A stretch of DNA of 64,000 nucleotides. Source: Rhypophila decipiens (Eukaryota > Ascomycota > Sordariomycetes > Sordariales > Naviculisporaceae). The notes below the pieces were generated by a model, which was not told where the DNA came from, ran no database searches, and saw only the letters and a list, made by a program, of their open reading frames with translations. Positions 1 through 11,324 of this stretch are shown in pieces. Position 1 is the stretch's first letter; each line of letters starts with the position of its first letter. A program made the translations under genes and the position numbers. The stretch is from assembly GCA_033297075.1 (NCBI GenBank), contig MU858102.1:62001-126000 (forward strand), read 5' to 3'.

Positions 1-56
1 ATAGATTTATCTCGACATCAGGTCTGTAAGTGGTCTCTGACAGCTCTGCATCTTAG

Positions 57-895
57 CCCCTATTCAGGGTCACCTCAAGTACAACATCAGTTCGGAAAAT
101 GCCCTCGGCCATCACCACAGCATCTATTCCGGACCTCCAACGGTCTCTTTAGAGCAGGCTTGGGACCATCTCATGAAACGTACGATTAACTAACACCGTT
201 CCACATTCCCTTGGTTGCTCTGCCGCTGACTACATGTCCCCAAATATTATTTATGCAGGTGCATATTTCCGAGCGACAAAAGAGGAGCTCGAGCGGGCCG
301 GGGAGACCATTCACGACGCGGTGGAGTTGTCTGATAATCGTTACCTCGCCTCCATCTCGGCCTACCACGAACTTCACTGTCTAGTATGTCCTCTTTACCC
401 CGTTCCATTTAATTACAACATTTTATTCCCGCCGCTTACCTTTCAAGTGCAGAGACAACTCCGATTTCACCTCTACCGCACGCATTATTATCCCAATCTC
501 AGCAAGCCACAGGAAACATATCTCCAAGGACATCTTGGTGCGTACCTACCGACCTATCCATCCTACATCGCAACGCTAGTAGCAGGAAACGCAGTACAAG
601 AAGCTGACGGAACTCTTGCGAGCCTTCCTGCATAGACCACTGCATCGAAATGCTCCGAATCACCATCATGTGCCACGGCAACCCGGCGCTCATGACATTC
701 ACGTGGAAGAGGGCCAGCTCGCCCGTGAAACCGGCGACCAAGTCCAGTGCCAGGGCGATCTGCGTGGACTGGGAGAGCATGGAGAGCTGGGGCCAACTAA
801 GGCAGAGCACCAATAACATTCATGTTCGTCGTCAACCGGGGGAAGCACACGATGATGAGGTGGTCGATAATGATACCTCGGGGGTGTATCATTGA
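57..895 (+). CDS. UstYa-family (DUF3328) oxidase-like protein, 5' end outside window
   Basis: Spliced reading: exons 57-179, 259-383, 453-537 and 636-895; introns 180-258, 384-452 and 538-635 have GT..AG ends and keep the frame. The first visible exon follows an acceptor at 55-56, so the N-terminal exon(s), which in this family carry a membrane anchor, lie to the left. The protein has the two HXXHC motifs that define the family, HELHC (just before the second intron) and HLDHC (formed across the 537/636 junction), plus the upstream SIYSGPP..AW block. Known members (UstYa/UstYb and relatives) catalyse oxidative cyclisation or other tailoring in fungal RiPP and cyclopeptide pathways; the HXXHC histidines and cysteines are thought to bind metal. 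No precursor peptide or peptide synthetase is visible here, so substrate and pathway are unknown. Family assignment is firm; the 5' end is not. Confidence 0.85.
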
Positions 896-1731
896 CATGT
901 TGTTGACCTACCTGATACGTTGTTCGTCCGTGCTGGTGGTAGGGTTTTGTTGACAAATCATTCGTGGGCTCATGGTCTTAAATCCGTAACATGACCGTTT
1001 CGTTCTTGTAATTACCACTTCTCAGGATGCGTTCCCTTTGTCTCGCCACAGACAATTAGAAAATATTTCCCATCACAGGATCAAGGCGCAAAACTGCAAG
1101 GCAAATACATCCCGAAGTGTATTCCCCGGAGTCAGATAAAGTACGATTCATAAAAAACTGACACTGCACAAACTTACTTGCCATCCTTCCTTTCACTCTA
1201 CCCACCATGCATAGGTCCTTGAAGCGGACATTAAGTTGCTGGAAGTGAAGTTGGCAACCAGGCCCCCAGCATACAAGTCATTTTGAAAGATAGGGACCTA
1301 GTCTCCGTGGTGGATGCCCCCTCGTCGGGCAATTTCACTAGCAATACCATTCAGAACTCGCCAGCGGTCACGGGGTTCCGAAAACTCACGATTATCGAGC
1401 TACAGAGTAGTATCCGACTCATCCGAATCCCGGCCTATTGTGAATAGTCTAGAAAAACCAGACTTCTGAGCTCCACCAAGGTGGAGGACAAGCCCCTGGC
1501 GGATGCATGTGAAGTCCAGACGATGCTCTTCTCGAAGACTCGAACGTCCACTTGGCCCCAGGAAGGATTCCATGGAGCCAGGGGCCAAATCCACACTGCG
1601 CAATTTCCTTCTGATATAAAGACGCCGATGGCAGTGTAAACTTTTCTCTGTCGCGCCCCTTCTCCTCGCCCCCTTTCCCTCTGGACATATCAAGCAGCCC
1701 GTTCTTCTCACGATTATTTTTGCTTGGCAAC
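896..1731. other. Intergenic, no gene seen
   Basis: I see no coding exon here. The right end is the promoter of the downstream protease gene, with a TATAAA at 1615-1620, about 115 bp before its ATG. Confidence 0.6.
1615..1620 (+). promoter_or_regulatory. TATA box of protease gene
   Basis: TATAAA preceded by a GC-mixed stretch, about 115 bp upstream of the ATG at 1732, a normal fungal spacing. Inferred from motif and position only. Confidence 0.5.
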
Positions 1732-2712
1732 ATGGTTCGGTTACTCTCCGGCTGGAAGGCCGCGGTACTCCTTTCCCTTCATTCAGGCGCCATCGCCGCC
1801 CCGGCTGCCGCAGGTGACAATGCCGTGGTTTCCGACCCTCCCGCCACCGGCCCAGCTCCCTTGCCTGCATCGGAGTCGGTCCCCAAGTTCGACCCATCCA
1901 AGATTGCCCAGGGCACGGCGATCGACTCTGACCCCGCCAAGCTCGTCTCAAGCCCCATCATCAACGAGACCTCGGACTTTGTTCCCGCTTCTATCCCCGT
2001 CGAGCAGCCGGCTGCAGGCTCGCAGAAGCGCGGCTACATCTTCGGCGGGTACGACGACCGCCACCTCTGGACCGAGACTAGCTTCCCCAGCAGCGCCATG
2101 GGTCGCCTGCTCATCCAGACGAGCTCCTTCTCGGGCGTGTGCAGCGCCGGGCTGGTCGGCCCGCGCCACCTCGTAACAGCGCGTCACTGCATCAAGGACG
2201 GTGCGAGCTACCGCTTCCAGCCGGCCTACGACAACGGCTCGGAGCGCCTGGGCTATTCCTACGCGACCAACTGGTTCTACCGCGGCTTTGGCGAGTCGGG
2301 CAACTGCGGGCTGGCCGCCGACTTTGCCGTCTTCATCCTGGGAGACCGCCTCGGCGACAGGCTGGGCTATCTCGGCGTGCGCGTGACGGACCCGTGGGAG
2401 GTCAACGTGAACAAGTTCTGGAACTACGGGTATCCGGCCGATCGCGGCGGGTACAACCGGCCGTATCGCCAGGGATCCATCACCATCGCCTCACACGGGC
2501 AGTGCTGGCCGGCGGGTCCCAACTTTAGCAATGCCGACGTCGACCTTGGCCAGTCGGGGGGCCCCATGTGGTCTCTGGACGACGACGGCACCCGGCGGAT
2601 TCATAGTGTGCTGGGAGGCGTTTATCAAGCGGGCAGTACCAGCCAGACGTACGGAGCGGGGGGCCAGGAGATGGTGAATATGGTTAATTGGCTGAGGGGA
2701 GATTTCCCCTAG
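1732..2712 (+). CDS. Secreted trypsin-like (S1/V8-type) serine protease with Kex2 pro-region
   Basis: Single exon, 326 aa. The ATG at 1732 is chosen because the frame upstream offers only a TTG. Residues 1-23 are a signal peptide (cleavage near AIAA/P). A Pro/Ser-rich pro-segment follows and ends in a dibasic KR at 99-100, the expected Kex2 site, with the mature enzyme from GYIFGG. The catalytic triad is visible: His152 in TARHC, Asp197 in AADFAV and Ser275 in GQSGGP. The arrangement resembles extracellular glutamyl-endopeptidase/trypsin-like proteases of fungi. It is expected to be secreted and activated by pro-peptide removal. It converges on the beta-xylosidase gene (280 bp between stop codons). 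Cleavage specificity cannot be read from the sequence. Confidence 0.88.
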   Translation: MVRLLSGWKAAVLLSLHSGAIAAPAAAGDNAVVSDPPATGPAPLPASESVPKFDPSKIAQGTAIDSDPAKLVSSPIINETSDFVPASIPVEQPAAGSQKRGYIFGGYDDRHLWTETSFPSSAMGRLLIQTSSFSGVCSAGLVGPRHLVTARHCIKDGASYRFQPAYDNGSERLGYSYATNWFYRGFGESGNCGLAADFAVFILGDRLGDRLGYLGVRVTDPWEVNVNKFWNYGYPADRGGYNRPYRQGSITIASHGQCWPAGPNFSNADVDLGQSGGPMWSLDDDGTRRIHSVLGGVYQAGSTSQTYGAGGQEMVNMVNWLRGDFP

Positions 2713-2992
2713 GCTGTTATTGAAAGGGGAGGACTAGGAGAAGGCCACTTGGGGATGCTTTGGAACTACTAATGTTGAGAGTCATATAATATTATCTTCA
2801 AAGGCTTTTATTACATCTCTTTATGCCATGTCCAATGGGGTTCTGTGCAAACATGACAAGTTTCCCGATATCCATTCATGGTTATTGGAACTCTTGATAC
2901 TGGAAATGGAGACTAGAGAAAAGGTGAACAAAGGCCAATATACAAGATTTGATCTTCCCCTTGTCCAACTATCAAAAGAGATCCGCCTTCGC

Positions 2993-5411
2993 TCAAGGAG
3001 CAGGCCACTTGTCCAGCACGGTAGCCTCACCTTCAAGCTTGAACTTGAAGCTCGTGAGGGTAGGCTCGTCAATGGTAACGGTATATGTGCCCGGATAAAG
3101 CACGGTGTTTCCATTCTCGTCGTGGCGAGCCAAGCTACCCAGGTTCCACTTGAGCTTGGTCTCGACCTTCTTGCCGGGCTTGAGCCCGCTCAGACGAGCG
3201 TATGAAGCAAGGGTCTTGATCGGGTAGGGCTTGGGGCCGTATTCACCCGACAGGAACGCCAAGACGACATAATCGGATGTTGCCTTGCCTGTATTCTTGA
3301 CCTCCACGGGCAAAGATGGGAAGGGGCAGGTATCGGGGAACTGGGCGGAGCAGCGGGCCAGGAGGTCCTTGATTTTGAACGTCTTTGGGAAGGACTTATC
3401 GGCTGGCGCAGAGGGCTTAAAGGTCGTGTAGTGCAGACCGAAACCAAAGGGGAGGATCGGGGTGGGGTACCATCGGTAGGTGCGGCCTGGGTTGGTCGCG
3501 GAAGGACGGAGGCTCATCTCGGTCATGGGGACCTCCTCGGTGTAGTTGGTCGGGTATTGGGTGACTGGGAGACGGCCGGCCGGGGCAGCGACTCCGGCGA
3601 GGAGCTGCATGACGGCTTCTCCGCCGTCTTGGCCTGGCCAGTTGGCCCAGAGAATCGAGTTCACGCCTTTCAGCTTGAGAACTGGGGTATCGTCGACTTG
3701 GTCACCCATTTGGATCATCACGAAAGGTTTTCCGAGCGAGGTCAATTTCTCGATCAGGGCCAATTGAGCCTGAGGCCAGTTGAGGTTCATTCTGTCCTTG
3801 GTCTCGCCGGCGGCAGAGGTGTCGAGGCCACCAAAGTAGAGGATGTAATCGGATGCCTTGGCGGCGTCGAGAGCCTTCTGGGTCCAGGTGTCGTTGGCAG
3901 ATGTGGTCTCCAGAACAGGACCAGGGGCGACGCTGACGGTGTAGCCGAGACGTCTGGCAGCATATGCGGGAGTGTGGGTGAATGCCGGGGTACCGCTGTA
4001 GCCTCCTGACAGCTTCTTGCCGTCGTCGGCCCAGAATCCGATCATTGCCAGCTTGGACGTCTTCTTGAGCTTCAGTGGCAGGGTTCCGTCGTTCTTGGTC
4101 ATGACGATACCCTCAACGGCTGATTGGAGCGCCAGGCGTTGCGACTCGGGCTTGTTGACGTCTTTCCACCCAATGGAGGAATACCGCGATTTCTTGCCGT
4201 CAAAGTATCCGACTCTGATGATTCCTTCGTAGAGTCTCTTGAGAGCTCGGTCGACAGTCTCAATCTTGAGCAGCCCCTGATCCCATGCGCCTGGGATGTC
4301 GGACGACGACTCGTACTCGCAACTGCTGTCCATGCCCGCCTCGAAGGTCATGGCAGTCCCCTCGGCATTGGACTTGGCATACTTGTGGTTTTCCGAAACG
4401 TCAAGAACAGCCTCGCAATCGCTCGTGATGTAGTTGTTGTGCTCGGTCCACTTCCAGTGGTCTCGGAGAACAGTATTCAGCAGGTAGGGGCTCGCGCAAG
4501 ACGGGACACCGTTGACGGCGTTGTATGCGCACATGATGGAGCCGACCTTGGAATCGCGAGCGCACTGCTGAAAGGGCATCATGTAGTACTCGGCGAGATC
4601 TTGAAGCGAGATCTTGGCATTGAAGTTGTGCCGTGTTGCACCGTTCCAGTCCTCGAAGTCGTTGCCGGCGTAGTGCTTGCAAGTGGCCACCACCTGCCTC
4701 TCCTTCTCTGGAACCGGGCCCTCGAGGCCACGGATCATGGACTCGGCGTAGCGCTTGATGCGCAGGATATCTTCGCCGGGCGTCTCGGAGCCACGCCCCC
4801 ACCGCGGATCTTTGAAGGGGTTCACGTTCGGAGTCCAGTAGTCGAGACCAGACCACCGGCCGTTACCGAAAGCACGGGATTCCAATCCAATGACGGCGCC
4901 GATCCGCTCCGTCAAGTCGTCGTTGAAGCCGGCGGCCATGAGAAGGGGCATTGGGAAGGAAGTCGAAGAGTTGAACTCTCCGTCACCCTTTTGGAACTGG
5001 GTTCCGGGACTTGAAAGTGGTGGTCTGGTGTTAGGATATGCTCGAATTCCGTGAGTCCTGGGGCTGATCTTACGCATATGCCACTCCGTGGAGGGCTTCA
5101 CTCCACCAGTTGTAGGCTGGTAGCCCAATGCGTGGAGCTCCTTTCGCATTGCTGTAAGATGTCGGTTAGGATTTGACATGGCATCTTGAGCTGGTCATGG
5201 AAATGTGTGCGACTTACCTGATCAGGTTTGCCAACTTCTCCTCGGTGGTCAAAGCAGCCACGAGTGCTGCGGCTCGCTCAGGCGGCGACAATGTGGAGTT
5301 GCACACCTGATTATTGGACAATGGGGCCTTGGTGCAGTCCGGGAAGGGTTGGAAGAAGGCAGCCTGGGCTGTGGAGGCCGAGGCCAACAAGGCCAGACTC
5401 CAGGACAACAT
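2993..5411 (-). CDS. GH3 beta-xylosidase, secreted
   Basis: Exons 5411-5218, 5151-5074 and 5009-2993 (introns of 66 and 64 bp), giving 762 aa, the usual length of fungal GH3 beta-xylosidases of the XlnD/Bxl type. The first ATG of the frame at 5411 opens a signal peptide (to about A18). Conserved blocks are in order: [17 protein letters not shown] (split by introns), [37 protein letters not shown] and ITSDCEAV, in which Asp288 is the expected nucleophile; a C-terminal fibronectin-III-like domain follows. The enzyme should release xylose from xylo-oligosaccharides outside the cell. The promoter has paired XlnR-type motifs and a TATA element (separate entries), consistent with xylan induction. 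Related GH3 enzymes may also act on arabinosides, so exact specificity is inferred. Confidence 0.93.
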
Positions 5412-5505
5412 GATGGCAGACCGCTTTCTGGACTCGGCTTTTGGGAGAATGAGTGAAGCACTGCCCAAAGACCTGACAACACGACGGGCGGCGAGGAGTG
5501 AGAAG

Positions 5506-5513
5506 ATTATATA
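5506..5513 (-). promoter_or_regulatory. TATA element of beta-xylosidase gene
   Basis: Minus strand reads TATATAAT, roughly 95-100 bp upstream of the ATG at 5411. Call rests on motif and spacing. Confidence 0.45.
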
Positions 5514-5640
5514 TCAACATCAAGGAGGAGATGTCCGTATGCCGTCGTATATTGCGTCCTGCGGATCCAAACTAGAGCTGTCCATCGCTACCTCTCCAGG
5601 AACCAGTGTCCATCAATTCAAGTTCAAGCGTGTTGAACCT

Positions 5641-5658
5641 GTTTAGCCTGGTGGCTAA
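5641..5658 (-). promoter_or_regulatory. Paired XlnR-type binding motifs
   Basis: GGCTAAA on the minus strand (5642-5648) and GGCTAA on the plus strand (5653-5658) face each other within 18 bp, about 235 bp upstream of the beta-xylosidase ATG. A third, weaker GGCTGA lies at 5721-5726. GGCTAA/GGCTRR is the established recognition core of the xylanolytic activator XlnR/Xyr1. Occupancy is inferred. Confidence 0.5.
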
Positions 5659-8201
5659 CACCTTGCTGGGCACCACGACGTTGCCACCGCGTTGGTTAAA
5701 ATGCTACACAGGCGATATTTGGCTGAGGTGGTACTCCCGATCGTAAAAGGGTAGCGCGGCAATGCTATTGGTGCGCATGGGTTCACGGATATAAACAAAC
5801 GACCCAGCCAGTGGCATGGTTCAATTGGACGTCTTGCTAAGAGCAAACCCGGCGACCCGGGTTCTTGTCCCGGGTATCTGTCCTCCGATTGCCGAGAAGG
5901 GACATGGTAACTTTGTTCCTGAAATTGTGAGTATTTTTGTACTTCACAGCGAACTGCTGCAGCCTACGCAATCAATTGGAGCTGCGGGATACGACAAGAC
6001 CCGGAACAACCTTATATACGCAACCGTCTTTAATTGCCGCATCATCGAGGTCGTATTCTTGGACAGGAACACAAACAGGAGGGGGAGTTGTAAATGTCAA
6101 TCAGATCCAGGTTCCTGGTTCAGGAAAGGTATAAATTTACAATTGGCGGCACGGGATCGAATCAGGCAATCGGCAAGACCTCCCGGTATCCGGTTCCCGG
6201 CCCCCGACTTTCTTTATGCCGAGTTGTGAACAGGTATGATGGCGGGCCGAGACTGAGCAAGCGTGATGACCAGTCGACTACAATGTACGAGAGTTTGAGC
6301 AAAGGGTGAAGGACAAAAAAAATACAAGTTATGAAGGTAAAGGAACTGCCGAAGATACTCCACAGTCCAAGCCCGGGATCTCACCGGTGAATTGTCGTTG
6401 GACGGTCCGCACCTTCCTTCTCAAGCCCGTCGGAGAGTTGATGGCGATGCCACGATGCAACCTCCGCAATCCACCCCAGAGGCAAATGACGTTTCCCCAC
6501 ATTCATCCAAGGCAGTTGGTCACAGCTCTTGATACCACGGTTGCGTGTCTACCTCACCCATGCAGTGATGGGAGGGCTGGCTTGTGGCAGGCCTTGACCG
6601 GACGCAATCTGGTCAAGATGGCAACAAGATATGCTGCTCTGTTCGGCCCATGCAAAAGATGACCGGAGCCAGACATCCAATTTCTCGAAATAAGGTTGTG
6701 TCTTGGATGACCTCGACGACGTGATTGAACCCAAAATTCCGGGGCATTTCGCCCGCGCCGAGAACGGTTGCCCCCATCAACGACTTTCGACAGGTATGAC
6801 AACACCAGAGAACAGACAGAAATATTTCATGTGGAATCCATCGCCGATTTATAGGTTTTACGATGATCAACCGTTGCCATGTGCTTGCCGCCGCTTCCGG
6901 GTTCCTTCTGGCGCTTTTGGCGAATCCGGTGCCTGGCCAACCGAGCAGTCGGGACCTGAGTCAATGTCTCAGCCGAGCACGGAAGACCGGGAAGCAGAAG
7001 GTCGATGGAATTCGCCATGGTCGTGATCGGCTGCCGAATCCGTTGTTGGAGGTCTGGGCCGTTTCTGAATCAAGATCGTTACCGGGGCAGCAAGATCTCG
7101 CCCCTCGGCCTTGGTAGTCAACAGTCAACACTGCAATGTCCGGCCAAGCTCACGCTGTGTGGAGACTCGTCGATTACCTGGGTGGGAAGAGGGACATGTT
7201 CCCAGAGACTCGATAACAAACTGCTAAAACCAGGTCTGCAGGCTTCGATACTTGACCAACGATTACAGGAACATGAAAACACAGTTGACAGTGCGGGCAG
7301 AGGACATGGAACGATGACATTTGTATAATATCTATCAGTATTGCTTGTCTTTCGCGGAGTCATGATTCCCCAGAACTAATCCGAACTGTAGTCATCGGCC
7401 TTACCTTCATCTTCAGCTTACACTTTGTCGGCCCTCACCTGTTCAGGAAAGATGTCAGACTTGTCAGCCCACTGAAGCGTATTCTTCAGTAGAAAGCAGT
7501 GAAAGCCACAGATGATGTTCCGCGTGCGGACCGAGAAGAGAATCATCGGGATTTTCTCACCTTGTCGGCCTGCGTTTCCATGGCGCAACATTCCAATGGT
7601 CACTCTTGTTTTGCTCCCGACTTTTTGACCCACGCGTGCAGAGATCGTTTCAGCACGCAAACGAGGAACCAACCGAGTAAACTGCAAGACTGCGGTGGTT
7701 GGTGTGATGCAGAGCACTACGATTTCGACCGCTTTCCACCACGGCTTCATCCCAGAGATCCCAAATACTACGGATGCAATATCCTGCAGGACTGAATGAC
7801 ATTCACATGGCCATATTTTGGATTTTGCCTTCTTCCAACCTCCTCACATTTGTTATGGGACACATTGAGACGCCACTTCCCTGGTATGCGAAATTTCCGC
7901 ATGCCGGGTGACCAGAGCGGAAGGTCTCCAGACAACACATGCCAGTCAAGCCGGGAGTAAACACTGATAGCACAACACAGAGGCCGACGAGACGCGTTTA
8001 AATGCTCGAGCCCTTGCACCTGGACACTTGGAAAACACAATCTCGGTATCGAACGAATTATTCTCTTTGTGTTGTTGCACACTCGCTTCAAGGTATAGTT
8101 GGGTTTTTTTTTTCACATTCGTTTGTCAACCAGTCATTCGTTACCTCGCCGGTACTATCATCGGCTTCCTATCGCTTAATTATATTCGACCCATCTTCAA
8201 C
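5659..8201. other. 2.5 kb intergenic between divergent xylosidase and laccase genes
   Basis: No supported gene. It is the shared upstream region of the minus-strand xylosidase and the plus-strand laccase. A short frame from the ATG at 6863 (84 codons) begins with a signal-like stretch but has no further support, so it is not annotated as a gene. An 8-10 nt T run sits at 8105-8114 upstream of the laccase. Confidence 0.5.
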
Positions 8202-10256
8202 ATGAGATTTCATCAACTCCTCGGGGGGCTAGTGCCCCTCGTTGGCCTCGCCGCCGCCTTCCCGACCTGCAACAACGGGTGCAACCGTGGGTGTTGGGGC
8301 GATGGGTTCGACGTGCTGTCGGACTGGGAGTCAAAATGGCCCATTACGGGAAAGACGAACATTGTGAGTTTGATCCATGACAATCCAAGGCTGTTCTACA
8401 AGGTATGCTGACCACGTATTGCGTCTAGTATGAGCTCGAGATCACCGAAGTCGACGAATGGGTTGGTCCAGATGGTGGCGTCAAGCATGGAGCCATGTTA
8501 ATCAATGGCGGATTCCCCGGTCCTGTTATTCGCGGAAGTGAGTATTGCCGGTCAATGTCCACCAAGCAGCAAGAGTGGTTATGCTGACATACAGATAGAC
8601 TGGGGTGACAGATTCGATGTCATTGTCACAAACAAGCTCAAATACAACGGGTAAGTTCTTGCATACTCGGGGAGAGACCGTCGTATGGGGTACTAACCAG
8701 CTTGCAGCACGTCCATGCACTGGCACGGCCTCCATCTCTGGAACAACAACATCAACGACGGCGTCTCCGGCATCACAGAGTGCCCGATCCCCCCCGGCCA
8801 CAGCAAGAAATACTCCTTTATCGCGACGCAATACGGTTCATCTTGGTATCATTCTCACATCTCTTCGCAGTATGCCAATGGAATTGTTGGCGCCATCCAG
8901 ATCGACGGGCCTTCGACCTATCCCTACGATGATGACCTCGGCGCCTTCCCCATCAACGACTGGTACTACGACTCGGTCGAGCACATCGTCACACGCATGA
9001 TGGATCCCAACAACCCGTTCAGGTCAGGCTCGCCCGGCTCGCCCCCTCAGAGCGACAACATCTTGTTCAACGGCACCAACATCAACCCCAGCGGACCCGG
9101 CGGCGAGTACGCCAAAGTTCGACTGACGAGTGGCAAGCGTCACCGTCTCAGACTTATCAACCCTTCGGCCGACAACACCTTCACCATCTCGGTCGTCGGT
9201 CACACCATGACCGTTATCGAAGCTGACTTTGTCCCCGTCCAGCCCTATGACACTACCGAGGTCTACTTGGGCGTTGGGCAGCGCTACGACGTTGTCATCA
9301 ACGCCGATCAGCCCGCTGGCGCTTACTGGTTGAACGCAACGCTATCCAGCAACGGCCTCTGCGGATCATCCAAGAACCCCTACCCGGCTGCCATCGTCAC
9401 CTACGAGGGATTCGAGGAGTCACTTCCGACTGACCCGGGCGTTCCACCAGTCGACACCTACTGCGCTGATGATGTTTCAATTCGCCCACTGGTACCCATC
9501 AGCGCTCCTCAGACCGAGTTCAACCCCAGGCCTGAAGACACCCTCTCAGTCTCCCTTGACGTCAATACCAACATTTCCAAGGTCTTTTGGGAGGTCAACG
9601 GAGTCCCTATTGACGTCTCTTGGGAGAAACCAACCCTCCAATATGTGTTGGAGAACGACTTGTCCTTCCCCTTGGAAGCTAATGTCATCCAATTGCCTGA
9701 CGAGACAGTGGTATGTTTTGACCTGATATTAACAAACGTGGACAAAGAACTGACATTATCTGCTTTCTAGTGGACTTTCTGGGTCATTCAAAATGTTTCG
9801 CCAATCCCGCATCCGATGCATCTTCACGTAAGTTGCCCAGATCCCTTTTCTCTCTTTGGCCCATTGACTTACACTTCCTAATAGGGACACGACTTCCTGG
9901 TTCTAGGTCGATCTGAGTTCCTCGCAGATCCGACGTCAGCCCCAGGACCAACATTCTTCGACCCTGCCGTCGACACTGCCAAGCTTACATTCGAAAACCC
10001 AACCCGTCGTGATACGACAATGCTACCAGGCTTCGGCTGGCTCGTGATCGCCTTCAGAGCCGGCGAAAACCCCGGTGCCTGGAGTTTCCATTGCCACATT
10101 CCGTGGCACATGTCTCAAGGCTTGAGTGTCAAGTTCCTTGAGCGACCCGACATCATGGCCTCGAGGATGGACCTCCCATCCATCCAAGAAAACTGTAATG
10201 TCTGGAGAGAATACGCCCCTACAAACCCCTTTCAGAAGTTTGACTCGGGGCTTTGA
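8202..10256 (+). CDS. Ascomycete laccase (multicopper oxidase), secreted
   Basis: Six exons: 8202-8363, 8429-8537, 8599-8650, 8708-9710, 9771-9827 and 9885-10256; 584 aa. Signal peptide at residues 1 to about 19. All four copper-ligand blocks are present: HWHG (His112/His114), WYHSH (about 156/158), HPMHLHGHD (split by intron 5) and HCHIPWH (530-536), with the T1 copper Cys531. The T1 axial position is Leu541, as in other ascomycete laccases. The protein ends exactly in DSGL, the conserved C-terminal plug of ascomycete laccases, so the 3' end is secure. It oxidises phenols with reduction of oxygen to water; the biological role (lignin/phenol detoxification or pigment formation) cannot be separated here. 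It is divergent from the beta-xylosidase gene. Confidence 0.95.
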
Positions 10257-10396
10257 AGAAGAGCACTTCAGAGCATACGAAAGAAATGGCCCTGCGGTTG
10301 GGCTTGTCAATAATGAGAGCCGCTGGGCTCTTTGACTTTTTTCTTCTTCTTCATCTTCCCTCATTCATATTCCTTGGCTGGAATTAATGTTCTCTT

Positions 10397-10591
10397 NNNN
10401 NNNNNNNNNNNNNNNNNNNNNNNNNNNNNNNNNNNNNNNNNNNNNNNNNNNNNNNNNNNNNNNNNNNNNNNNNNNNNNNNNNNNNNNNNNNNNCTTCTTC
10501 TTCTTCTTCTTCTTCTTCTTCTTCTTCTTCTTCTTCTTCTTCTTCTTCTTCTTCTTCTTCTTCTTCTTCTTCTTCTTCTTCTTCTTCTTCT
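10397..10591. repeat. Assembly gap (97 N) in a CTT microsatellite
   Basis: Bases 10397-10493 are N; they are followed by about 32 uninterrupted CTT repeats to about 10591, and CTT-rich sequence also precedes the gap (from about 10337). The gap is most simply an unresolved, longer CTT tract in the 3' flank of the laccase gene. The rest of 10257-10829 holds no gene. Confidence 0.95.
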
Positions 10592-10829
10592 CTAATGATA
10601 CATTTTGAACTTTTGTATAACTTTTAATAGCTCCTGTAACTCTATATGGAGAGAGAGTTATCCTGTATATAATAAAGATTGGCTGTCATTTGCGGGGTTT
10701 ACTGTCTTTGATATCCGTTCTCGTGGCCTCCTAGCTGACGATTCATCGAATACAACTTTTACAAAATTCTTTGGTGCAAGTTCGAACCTCTGCGGTCGGG
10801 TATGTAGTGTTTGTTGGCTTGAAGCACAA

Positions 10830-11285
10830 TGTCATGACCCAGGTCGCAGTTTACCCCACACAAGGCCGCCAACCAATCAAAGAGGCCTGAGGGTGCTGAA
10901 GGGGCGCGACCAATCATGACGTGCTCGGTGGGGCAAGGGTGCTCGGTGGTGAGCAGATGCTCGGTGGCGAGCAGATGCTCGGTGGTGAGCAAGATGAGAA
11001 CACCGAGCACACAGAAATAGGTTCCTATATAGCAGGAGAATGCGCAGCATTCTCCGTCCGAGGATTCTTGGATTCCTCACGCAACAATACAAGTTCCAAG
11101 TTCTGAACATACCTGAGTTCAGCGTCTACTATCTTGTTCATCTTTAACAAGCTCTTAGTAGAGCAACCTGATCAGTGACAGTACTTGTAGTACTTACCGC
11201 GTACAACCTTCCTTCCAAACTGTCAACCCCCCCGTTAGGCGTCCGGCCTTGCAGTCTGTACCTACCCAGGTGTCAGGTTGTAACA
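10830..11285 (+). mobile_element. Solo LTR with 5-bp target-site duplication
   Basis: The 456-bp element begins TGTCATGACC and ends GGTTGTAACA, i.e. TG...CA termini with imperfect inverted ends. It is flanked by identical 5-bp direct repeats CACAA at 10825-10829 and 11286-11290, the hallmark of LTR retrotransposon insertion. An internal CTATATAG at about 11024 fits an LTR promoter, and a four-unit 18-bp repeat lies upstream of it in the U3-like part. No internal gag/pol or second LTR is present, so it is a solo LTR left by LTR-LTR recombination. TGTCA(T/C)GACCC starts are common in fungal Ty3/gypsy LTRs, but the superfamily is inferred. Confidence 0.8.
10922..10993 (+). repeat. 18-bp tandem repeat, four units, inside the LTR
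   Basis: Four adjacent 18-bp units of consensus TGCTCGGTGGTGAGCAGA at 10922, 10940, 10958 and 10976; the first is the most diverged. It lies about 30 bp upstream of the LTR TATA-like element, where promoter-repeat arrays are often found. Confidence 0.9.
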
Positions 11286-11324
11286 CACAATACGATCACA
11301 GGCTCTGCTAGTCTTTTAGGCCTT

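Noticed and set aside
3431..5014. Long plus-strand frames opposite the beta-xylosidase
   Set aside because: Shadows of the GC-biased coding strand; the minus strand encodes a complete GH3 enzyme.
6863..7117. 84-codon frame starting with a signal-like stretch between xylosidase and laccase
   Set aside because: No cysteine pattern, no Kex2 site, no family resemblance and overlapping frames on both strands; better read as chance in a promoter region.
11100..11285. CRISPR-like array in the repeat-rich 10.9-11.6 kb interval
   Set aside because: Units are contiguous without unique spacers and the host is eukaryotic; they are minisatellites within and beside a solo LTR.
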